A DNA stretch of 64,000 nt from NCBI GenBank assembly GCA_018806915.1, contig JAGKQI010000093.1, positions 1,674,001 to 1,738,000 on the forward strand, read 5' to 3'. The position numbers were made by a program, and so were the translations under genes. The notes under the pieces were generated by a model, which did no database searches, was not told where the DNA came from, and was given only the letters and a program-made list of their open reading frames with translations. The DNA is from Phytophthora colocasiae. Lineage: Eukaryota > Oomycota > Peronosporomycetes > Peronosporales > Peronosporaceae. Positions 31,233-40,520 of this stretch are shown piece after piece. How positions within the stretch are numbered: position 1 is the stretch's first letter; every line of letters starts with the position of its first letter.

Positions 31233-31440
31233 GTAGGATAACTCGGTTCATCAGCCACGCCTGCGACCCTGACGCTGCTTTTGTCGAGCAGCAGAATCGT
31301 TCGAAGATAAAGGTTATGGTGAAGATGATTAAAGACGTTCAGGCTGGGGCAGAGATTACTGTGATTACGGCGACGAACGCTGGTTTAAGTGCACATGTGA
31401 GGATTGCTGGCAGGCGAATACGGAATAAGAAGAACAAACG
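31233..31440 (+). pseudogene. SET-domain histone methyltransferase fragment
   Basis: Starting immediately at the LTR relic boundary, the sequence encodes ITRFISHACDPDAAFVEQQN, then IKDVQAGAEITV. After a one-base frame change it continues DYGDERWFKCTCEDCWQ. This is the end of a SET domain (RFISHAC is the N-H-S-C-x-P motif degraded; DYG is the catalytic Tyr region) plus the post-SET CxCxxC. The N-terminal half is absent, cut by the LTR. Such SET fragments recur in oomycete repeats. Confidence 0.6.
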
Positions 31441-32679
31441 AAGCCAACGTTTACTTTCTTTAGAAACGTCGTTTATGAAAAGGCTCATATGTACTACATG
31501 CAATTTGTTGTGCCCTACGCGTTCGTTACCCAAACAATGACAACGGGGCCGTATTGTAGGTGCTGGAGTTATTGCAAGCTTAAAGCTGGACCAGCCGCTC
31601 CGGGGTGTCCAGATGTAACAACGACGGTAGCACTAACACGTTTCTCTTGCGTCTGTTGACGAGGATATCGCGACCGCTGCTGTTGACGTGAGTAGTGACA
31701 CATAGAGCGAAAAGAAGGTGGACACACCTTCCAAACGCAAAACAATAGTCACAGGGGCACTATTGACGCTCTACATCGACCTTCTATCCGGTCCACGGCT
31801 CGCCGTCGACCTCTTTACGGGTATACTTAGCCCCCATTTGTGCGGACACTGCGATTCCTTCCTCGCTACGCTTATAGGGGGCCACAACAATCGAGGTGAA
31901 GGCAGACTGATGATTCGTAGGACAGGGTACACTAGCACGCACGGTATCCACATTTTGGCCCTCGGCTAAACCCAGTAAACCAGCACGCACCAACTCTGAC
32001 ACCCTACGCACGAGGGTTATGCTCGGACATACTCCAAACTCGAAAGCCCGCGCATTACTTGATTGATCCTGGCAGCAAGCACTCAGCTCCCACAACAGTG
32101 AACGCATTTTTAAGCGGCGACGAAGAGTGTAATCACGCTTCAAAAGAGCGTTGAACGTCTCCACCGGATTGTTTGTCGAGCCAAATCCGGATGAGAGGGG
32201 GGGGGGCAAACTCCAAAACTCCCCGTTAACCATTGAGCGCAGTGGTCTGCCAATGCAGTAAAAAATTGAACTGGACGATCCTCGTCGAAATAATACAAGT
32301 TTCAATTTCTAGTGAGGCAATAATAAATATTCCCGCAATCTTTCTGTATTGTTGTTTTATCTACGTTGTCCTCGTCTACCTCGTCCTTGGCTTTTAGCAC
32401 CAACACCAACTGGGATCGGCGCTCTGTAGTCGACAGGCCACCCATTCGCTTACCAACTCGGCCATTGTCACTAGTCGTGTAGGCTGTCGTTGCTGCTGAC
32501 GCCTGCTGGCCGCTAAACGGTCGATCAGCGAGCTGCGCTTGTTCTTCTTGGGCATGATAAGCAATAATGACATGGAAGCATAGTAGGTTGAAGTTATTTA
32601 TAAATTTCTAAATTAATATGATTTGGGGAAAACTATTGTGGTAAAATCTTAAAACTGATTACTTATTATATATTTGTTT

Positions 32680-32800
32680 AGACGGGATCCTGGCACTTGC
32701 TTCCGCTCTTTGTTGCACAGCTTGCACCGGTAAAGTGCTTGGCCGAGAGAGTCGAAGAAGAAGGCGGCGAGCTGCTAGTTGGCGACCATATTTGACGAGC
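32680..32800 (-). pseudogene. Possible BED zinc-finger (hAT-type) fragment
   Basis: The minus strand reads AAFFFDSLGQALYRCKLCNK followed by ERKQVPGS, similar to the first half of BED fingers (C-x2-C, K-Q-V-P) in oomycete hAT transposons. The partner His/Cys is missing. It lies within the DNA inserted into the MULE. Confidence 0.35.
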
Positions 32801-33010
32801 TGAGAAAAAGTCGTAATGAGCTACTTGAACGACTCTTTCCGCATAACCGATCTCTTACGCTGAGTGTGCGTTAAAAGATATGAATGCTTTATGAAATCGT
32901 TTAAGCGGTAGTTTCCAAAGCAGAAGTATTCGAAGGCGCTGAACCAGCGATTTTGAATGACGTAGCGGGTTTGATTTCATCTGTGGTAAAGTTTTTGTGC
33001 ATATATTGTA

Positions 33011-33984
33011 CTACCTCCGTGCGGAAAATAATGAGCATTTCCAATTGTATTACATCCTGTTCAGAATCTATACCTTGCAAATCTGATCATATTTTGAATT
33101 TGGAATCTCCCGCCCAATCTTCCCGCTGGACCTCCCCCCATCACTTTCAAACCGGAGCGGATCGGAGGCGTCTGACGAAGAGCGCCAAGCAGTGTGGGAG
33201 ATGCTGCTTCTTCACAGCAACGGAGAGGTGCTCAGGCACGGCGATATCAAGCGGACAGCTGCCTACTTTGATCTAAACTGTTTCTCGCATTTGGGAGCAG
33301 GGTATCCGGGGGTAGCAGTGGTAGTCAAGTCGAGAAAACATCCCGAGGGCGAAAGGAGAAGAACCGCGTGGAGTTGTGCAAGTGCCTCGCCGAAGTGCCA
33401 GTAAATGACCGTGATCACCAGCGTGCTATACAACAGGGGTCATATCTCGTGCAACAACTCGTGAAGGAGGGCTTCCTACGCCGTGCGCTAAGACAAACTC
33501 GTCCACTGCTGACCCCTTTGCATCGCCTCAAGAGGCTCCAGTTCTGCATGGATCATGTGACCCGTCAGCTTGATGGAACCTAGAAGCTCGACGCAATGCA
33601 CGACGTGATATTGCTCGCCCTCATGTCGTGGAGGACGATCCCGTGGTAGCTGCGGCAGGATGCTCTGGTGGCTGGACGATCAAGCTTGTGAACCAGCCTG
33701 CTCAAAGCCCCGGTTTGAACTCTCCTTTTCTGTATTGACAACTCCTGTTGATGTTCCAGACGCATTAACTGCTCGTGAGACGTCAACGACGTCTGAGTTT
33801 GATCCGTTTTACTACTAGTAGTACACTTCTAATGTGGCGGAGCACGTACGCTCACAAATTTCTTTTTGGTTTTGTCAGCAGTTCAACATAAGCTCCTCTG
33901 CAAATCTAATAACTCCCCAAAACAACGAGGCGGAGCGCTGCGCATTTTTTTTTAAAATGCTCATTATTTTCCGCACAGAGGTAG
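33011..33984 (+). mobile_element. Tc1/mariner-type non-autonomous element
   Basis: The ends are ~30-nt terminal inverted repeats (33011-33040 and 33955-33984) starting ctacctccgtgcgg and differing at one base. They are flanked on both sides by TA (33009-33010 and 33985-33986), the target duplication of Tc1/mariner elements. The 974-bp length is too short for a full transposase. The interior keeps only the N-terminal helix-turn-helix part of one. Confidence 0.75.
33150..33583 (+). pseudogene. Mariner-type transposase HTH fragment
   Basis: Within the TIRs, in two frames: DEERQAVWEMLLLHSNGEVL, then GDIKRTAAYFDLN; then ELCKCLAEVPVNDRDHQRAI, KEGFLRRALRQTRPLLTP and RLKRLQFCMDHV. This matches the paired HTH and linker of oomycete mariner-like transposases. 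The DDE domain has been deleted, so the copy cannot move itself. Confidence 0.55.
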
Positions 33985-35345
33985 TATATTATTGACCAAT
34001 ATCGTATTGTATTTGAAGTTGAGCGAAGACAAGATTTTTATTGAAAACCCAATTATTTAATTAATGTCACTATTTTTTTCCCGAGGATTGAGCGTACATG
34101 TACTTTGTAAAAGCATCTGGCGCTGGTTCTTCCAGCCAGCGTTGCAAAATTCGACGCAGCATCTCCGAAAAACTCGTACCGGCGCGCGCAAAGTGTAGAT
34201 CGTAGCTCTCTCGAAGTACTCTAGCCGCCACACCCGAGGAAAAAGTCTTGATCTGCTCTTTAACTCTTTTCATAAAATGAAAGAAGCACATGAGGAAACG
34301 GTAAGCTGGGTTGTCTCCAAACACGGCGGCCAGAGAATTGTACTGTGCCAGATCGCAGTCTGCCATCGCATAATTCACTTGCAGGTCCTTTGCACTTACC
34401 CAATAGTACAGGCGTCGAAGGGCCGATAATGCAGCCTGAAATGCAGGTTGTGTCTCTCGTGAGATCTCAAATAGCGCAACGAGGTGAAACCGCCGCGAGC
34501 GGTCGTATATTCCGACCTCCAACACGTGTTATCCGCACTGATTCATCTTGTAAGTAGCATCGAAGTGTAGAGTGTAGATATCAGGAGGCACTGTAAGCAG
34601 CAGGACCAAGGCTTTCGTCGAGAGTCCGACAATGAACGGTTTGGCGTCCGATCCATTGCCTACTATAGGCTTCCCCATGTTATCTAGCTGCCAACCGAAA
34701 AGTAAAAGCGTCTGGCATCGCCTCTGAACCCACGTAGGCACGCTTGTGCCATGCCCTCAGTCATGATTGTCCAAGCAATTGCGAGCGTAGTTGTTGACGA
34801 AGTTTTGTACAGTCTTCAGTGGTGGCACGTCCTCTAGACGTGTGCTGAATTTACGAGCCAGAGCGTGTCGTATCCGCATCGGAGATGGTTGTCTGTCAGC
34901 TCTCGTCAATAGGCCTTCTGAGTGCTGCTCAGCTTCGTGTGCCTCGGCGACGACATATTTGACGAATGCACCACGTACTCGAAGATCGACGCATGCCCGG
35001 TCTCCAGGCACGTGACGATCTTCCCTCTTCAACCGCAGTTGTCGGTAATTCCCTCGATGCATGCCACTGAGGCACAGGCGAGAAGGCGATACCGCATCTT
35101 GTGGGTATCGACGGCTCAAACGTACAAATCATTGTCTGGTTCTACACAGTGTCGAATGACTTTAAAGTCTCCTGCAGGCCGTCGGACGCGGGGGCGTCAA
35201 CGTCGACGGCTTTCTTCTCCCACGAATGATGTCTCAGCATGGCCGCTCGGGTGGATCCGAAGAAGGCCTGCCGGCCATTAGAAAATGGCGTGCGCCACCT
35301 CTCCAAACAGTGAGTGCTAATTGGTTGAATACAACCTACTCGCAC

Positions 35346-35969
35346 CTCGTTTGCGCACTTCCCGCGGCGTGCAGCGCCGAGTAGAGACCGAACAGCTTAT
35401 TGTGTTTCAACAGCACTTTACGGTGAAGCAGGGATTGTACCTACCCGGTTTTGCTGTGCCATGATTGTACTGCTGTGTGTCAGTAAGATTCCCTCAGAAC
35501 GAAAATGGTATTTGGTATAGGCAGTGGTGGAGAAAGACCTTTCTGTAGAAACCACACTTCTATGGGGACCATATTTGAGTACACATTGTCAGTTCTAAAA
35601 TAGTTTTAAACACTGTACACTAAAGCCAAGATGTCCCGTACCGTCAAGTTAATATTGGCGTCGGCATGGGATGTATCTACCTAACCCACTAAAGCGGCGC
35701 ATCGCGGCCGCGCTCCTTGTCTCTCCAATTGTATGGATGAATATAATGAAGTTGCCGACAACATAATTTATACTGTGTTTCACTAAATTGGTCTAGCCTG
35801 CTAGCCTCCTATATTTATCTATCGTGGTTGCTTGTGTTCAATTTTGTCCAATCAACACAGTTAATGATAGGGTAAACGCCGTGCGGGCATATAATATACG
35901 CGCGAGGGGGGAAATATGCTCTGGGTCTATACGATCCACCAGTTCAGTTCATTTCACTCGGGTGTTTTC
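35346..35969. other. Repeat-rich spacer, no gene recognised
   Basis: About 620 bp between the MULE 5' end and the Crypton fossil. No frame with recognisable content; no terminal repeats identified. Confidence 0.35.
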
Positions 35970-37030
35970 CTTTCTGCCGACAGAAGACTAGGAAACAGTA
36001 TGAGCCTCCAAGGCCTCACACCAGTCAATTCCCAGCGCGCTCTACAGACGGATATCAACGCTTTCGACCGCTTTGTTGCAAGTGAAGGTGTCATCGCGGC
36101 TTCCCTCCTCGGCGATCCAAGTGGAGCAGTGTTTGTGAAGCTCATGGGCCGCTTTAGCGCCCATCCGGCGATCGTGGAAGGCCGAGGAGGGAAACCGTTG
36201 TCACGAAGCTCGATGATGAGTTACTATCGTCACGCGAACAACTGGCCGCTCGACACCTACCCATAGCACAGGTCAAGCATCGAAAATAAACTGTTAAAAA
36301 TGGCTCAGGCGCTAGAGAGACATTGCCTCAAGCGCGTTGAGGGAGGGATGATCGAGAAAGCACCTGCGAGTATAAAGGAAGACCTTCTCATGGACGGACT
36401 CTACTATGACGCCTTCAGCCCCAAGGACTACCAAGACGCAGCCTTACTTGCGCTCATGTGGTACGTGTTCGGTCGTGCTTCACATTTGGGCAATGTGGTG
36501 AAAGGGAATTTATCTGTCAGCGCCGATGGGGTGGTGTTTGTACGATGCATTGAGGGGCGTCCGAACAAGCAGCAGTAGCAGCTCCGATCGTTCAAGATGA
36601 TGTCGGTAACAAGCAGAAGTCTTGGGGGTCTAAGTCACCTATGAGCCCTGCCGTAATTTGGTTCGCAAAGATGCCTCGCATGTGGAATGTCTGCACCGAC
36701 CGGCAGAAGAAATCTGCATACAAGCAGATTGTAAACTACATGAAGCTCTTTTTGCTGAAAGGATTTAAGTTGGATCAGCCGTCGCCAAGTTATTGCGATG
36801 AAGTTCTTAGCTGAGGCAGAATCTGTGCTCTTCCAATTTCTGGACAATCACGGCATTAAACGCTGGAACGGATCCTCTGTGCTCAAGCAGCCCCGCAAGT
36901 TTTATCGTGACGGGAAGCTAGAAACACCCATCTCGGCGTATCAAACGGGTTTTTCTATTGGATGAACGACAGATCCAGCTCCATAAACAGACTCGAGATT
37001 TGTTACTCCGCATCTACACTACTGAGGAGT
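35970..37030 (+). pseudogene. Crypton tyrosine-recombinase fossil
   Basis: Frame-broken plus-strand pieces: RALQTDINAFDRFVASEGV and GKPLSRSSMMSYYRHANNW (up to 36,266); HCLKRVEGGMIEKAPASIKE and YQDAALLALMWYVFGRASHL (36,300-36,578, containing the first catalytic-Arg region). A C-terminal zone follows (about 36,650-37,030) with AYKQIVNYMKLFLLKGFKL and AESVLFQFLDNHGI. This is the layout of oomycete Cryptons. Stops and frame changes show it is dead. Confidence 0.65.
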
Positions 37031-38200
37031 AGCCCAGATGGTAACATCGGCAAACTTAGCTCCTATGAAACAGAATCTAAACATGACTAAGTCTACGAAG
37101 AACCGAATATGGTGTTCATTCATTGGAAACAAAACTTCCCAATCCACTGTGGTTGCAATTATAGTTTAAAAATCTAGTGCCGCAAACGAAACACACGAGT
37201 CCTCTTAAATCACCGAGACAAACCTAAAAGTATATCTGAAGTAAGTTATAGTAAGCTGAAGTAAGACGAAAGACCTGCAAGAACTAGTTTATTTATTAGA
37301 AAGCGAGGTAAAAATAAGCAAAGTTTTATGAAAAATAAAGCTTTATTCGGTGGATTTAATTTTTACGCGTAAACACATGAAATCTCAGCAAAGAAGCGGC
37401 GCAGACCATTTTCAGTGCTTGGTTTGTAGCCTAACTTATATGAGTCGATGAAGTAGGACGTGTTGCCCACCGATGCGCGCGCGATGCAGTGCCAGGTACC
37501 ATTGTGCTGTATCTTGTGCCTGCCGATGATGGTGAGGTGCTTGAATTTAGAGAAAGCTAGTTTTATAAACCACTTCTTAGCGCTACAGTTAAAAGTACTA
37601 GTGTTGTTCAAATATCTAAGCTGGTAGCCCTTGCAGCGAGGCGCTTTTATGCAGCGCACTGGTCGAGTTGGCTCCGTACTTGACGTGACCGTGGGGTCCA
37701 TGTCCTTGTCCCTGTGCAGCCGCTTTTACACGGCTCATGATGTGGGCTGGTTCATTGAATGACAGGAAAGCACGGCTCTGACCCGCGTTATTGACAGAGA
37801 ACAACCCACAGAGGGAGTAATTGTCACTCGTCCTGCTCTGAGTTTGGCACATTGGACCGCCCCTTGTCCGCCGTGTGCACCCATCACTGGTTTGCATCAC
37901 TGTCCGTGGTTGCCTAGCAGATCGCCGGGATTGGAGAGAGACGCGCACCGAAGGCATCTAACTAATTCTTTCCACTGACACATTCCCACAGAGCTGTAGC
38001 TAGCAGAACACCGGCTCCAGTGAGTGCAAAAGCAAAAGTGAGGAGGATGATAGGCTAGTCAACGATCAATGCATGCTGTCCATTAATGTTTGTAATTGTA
38101 GTTGAACTGCATGTAACTGCGAGAAAAATGCTTGTGCTTAAGTAGTTACAGAGAGTAACGCGTTGGCAATGTTCACCGGCAATTAATCTGGGGATGGGCA
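37031..38200. other. Unassigned spacer left of the retrotransposon
   Basis: Minus-strand open frames at 37,363-37,701 and 37,616-37,957 overlap in different phases. The first contains KKWFIKLAFSKFKHLTIIG, the second is basic and Ser-rich. Neither is recognised; a decayed gene is possible. Confidence 0.25.
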
Positions 38201-39794
38201 TGTCGCGAAGTCGGTGAAACTTTGGTCGCGGAGCAGGGGGCGTATAGTGAACCCTAGTTATACGACTACTGAAAAAAGGGTTTTTCAGAGCCGTACAACG
38301 GTAGGTTGGCGTGTGGTACCTTGCGGTATCCTCGTGGGTTCGTTGTCTTCAGAAATATGACCCTCGCCGGAGTCTGAGAATGTGTTGTGAAGAGAGGTTG
38401 GGGTTCCCTTGGAGTCTGGTGTCGGTATTCAGGAAAATCCTTCCAGGAGCGTTCGGGAGTCGGAATCTCTGGAAACCAAAGTGTTTTCCAGGAAGTCGGC
38501 GGTCGAAAAGAGGTTAATATACCAGAGAAAAGTCGGAATTCGGTGTCTGAATATCACAAATCCAGAACCGAGATACCTGACTTTCAGAGATAAACAACCA
38601 ATATACAGAGTTCGAAAATATACAAATATATACAGCCGTTCTTATTCTTTCTAGGCCCTTGAACGGTGGGCTAACACTCCAGGTCAACTAGGGACTTACT
38701 ACCAGACACCTGGTCTGTCTGGTATCCCTTTACGTTCGCGCACCACCCTCTAATATAGAGGGAAAATATAAACCAATACAATCGGCTATATAACAGTCTA
38801 CCTTGCACTCTGAAAACGACTGTCTAGTTTCCAGAGCCTGTCCAAACGATCAATATGAAATGGGCTACCGCTAGAGACAAAACAAACGACCCAACTAGGA
38901 TATGGAATAGGCGGGTCCTTTCAGGTCTCTACGTTACCTGATCTCCACCTAAGGGGATTGAATTTGGTGGAGATCACACGACGTACGTGATGACGTAGTG
39001 GCTTGAATACCTCTCAAGCGGACTTGTGCAGTAGCAAGCAAATTGAACTCTGTTTATCGTTTATCTTCCTCATAACTATCATATATCTCTGGTAACTCTC
39101 TTCTTCTTGTCGTCTTTTGCGTCCTTTATGCAGTCAGTCGTCATATCTCAGGTACTCTTGGTCTTTGTATACATCTGGTACTTTAACTTGGTCTCAGTAT
39201 GCAGTCTGTGCAGCCGATCTCGATGGGTTGACAGGTAGAGACGTCATTACGGGGGATGTGCAGGTCAGTAATCACTTGAATGCGTGACTTGAACTTGGGT
39301 TCACTTGGTTTCAGTATGGTCTTGAATCTTCGGTGGTTTCAGAGTCTGATATCACTTGGTTTTCAGAGTATGAAGATCTTGAGGGTTGCGCGGGTGCGCG
39401 GCGTCCGGCGCGCGATACTTGGTTTCTGCGGGTATATATTGTGAATCCTTGAACCATCCATCGTCGCGCTGGACGGTAACGGGATGAGGTCTCTCAGAGA
39501 TACGTTCTTCTGAGAGACTTTCCGCCAGAACTTAGGCACTCATCGTCGGGGAAAGTCCGGTGACCAGACAGAGTGTAGTTGATCTTCAGAGTTGTGCACA
39601 CTCTGAAGTACACTTCTGGTCCTTTGGGCCCCTTTACAGTCAGGCGAAGGTTTATCCACAATCTTCCACAGATGTCGCACTTTTGGGTGCGGCCGCGTCC
39701 CAAAGTCCCTTTCGCTTATAACCCATAGTATAACCAATCACATCGTAACGTAATATCCACCTGTCGCTCGAAAATCGGAATTAACATCATGTCA
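38201..39794 (-). repeat. Left LTR (3' LTR of the element)
   Basis: 1,594 bp. Differs from the right copy mainly by single-base indels in homopolymers (for example caggggg versus cagggg) and a small replacement near 39,680 (ttttgggtgcggcc versus gggtgtagcc). Contains a hairpin at 38,939-38,976. Many TCTG/CAGA words occur throughout. Confidence 0.93.
38939..38976. repeat. LTR hairpin
   Basis: tgatctccacc and ggtggagatca are perfect 11-nt inverted arms around a 16-nt loop. The same hairpin is in the right LTR at 54,329-54,366. Next to it is cacgacgtacgtgatgacgt, itself a small palindrome. It could be an RNA structure in the transcript leader or a protein site. Confidence 0.5.
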
Positions 39795-39806
39795 ACCGCC
39801 CCTCCT
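39795..39806 (-). other. Polypurine tract
   Basis: On the minus strand aggaggggcggt directly precedes the left LTR (which starts tgacatgatg in this sense), as expected for the plus-strand primer of a minus-oriented element. Confidence 0.6.
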
Positions 39807-39849
39807 GGTCACGATCCATCAGTGCGGAACTTTCTCCAAGCTGTGTATC

Positions 39850-40520
39850 ATGGCCAGGCCTATCAAACATTCTGATATACGGTTTTCAGAGCGTAGCGTA
39901 GCTGCAACTCTTTGTCAGTTACCTGGTTTTCAGAGTCTCTGGTGTCCCGTCGCACAATCTGATTCTCTCAGACTCAGAAACTTGAATTTGACTTGCCAAA
40001 CAGGCGATCATTTTCAAAACTCCGTCCTTTCGCTCATGACTGAGGAAACGAACGCTTCTCTGAGCTTAAACGCCCCACCGAATGGGGCGGCAGGCGACGC
40101 CACAGGCACTTGTCCTGCTTCGGCAACTGCCAATATGTCGCAGGGTGGAGATGTTGGTTCGGCCACATCGCCAGGTGGCAGCCCTAGCGCCCCAGCCCAT
40201 GCATCCCAACCTACCGACTCACAGGTCGATGGTCCGACTGAGGATCTCCTGGTGATGACATGAACTCGGCCGGTGTTGGTGATCTCTCGCCACCAGTGGT
40301 TTCACGTGGGAATCTCACTCTGAATTCTCTGAGGGAACTCCTGGTGTCTTCAGACCGCGAGCCTTTGGTGCCCCACGGCTTTTGTCTACGGAAGAGGTCG
40401 ATCGGCTGTTTCGTCAGGGTCTGGTGACAACCACAGGGGATCAAGTCACGGCGTTGGGGACTCTGATGTTCCCCAGAACTATATCGCTCCCAGCGTGAAG
40501 CCAGAGGACGTGCCTTTCTG
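39850..40520 (+). pseudogene. 5' part of the antisense ORF, frame-broken
   Basis: An ATG at 40,037 begins a Ser/Ala/Pro-rich stretch (MTEETNASLSLNAPPNG...) to a stop at 40,261. Beyond it, other frames stay protein-like (ELLVSSDREPLVPHGF, then LSTEEVDRLFRQGLVTTTGD, then LGTLMFPRTISLP) and run into the long frame starting near 40,467. I infer one N-terminal region carrying two or three small indels, or an intron I cannot define. Confidence 0.45.

Larger units (their letters stand above)
31784..35345 (-). pseudogene. Broken MULE transposase with insertion
   Basis: Minus-strand pieces of a Mutator-like transposase occur in order. The N-terminal zone is 34,757-35,345 (frame-broken). The catalytic start is DIYTLHFDATYKMNQCG (34,529-34,741). 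The middle (34,070-34,525) reads RRFHLVALFEISRETQPAF, then MADCDLAQYNSLAAVFG, then FLMCFFHFMKRVKE. The C-terminal STNNPVETFNALLKRDYTLR block follows at 31,784-32,305. Between 34,069 and 32,306 the gene is interrupted by about 1.76 kb of other repeat DNA. A run of nine G near 32,203 sits at a further frame change. Not functional. Confidence 0.7.

Noticed and set aside
31784..32305. Independent hypothetical gene
   Set aside because: STNNPVETFNALLKRDYT is the C-terminal block of the MULE whose other parts lie at 34.1-35.3 kb on the same strand.
38311..38654. Small open frames in the left LTR, repeated in the right LTR
   Set aside because: They are identical only because the LTRs are copies; overlapping frames with no domain.
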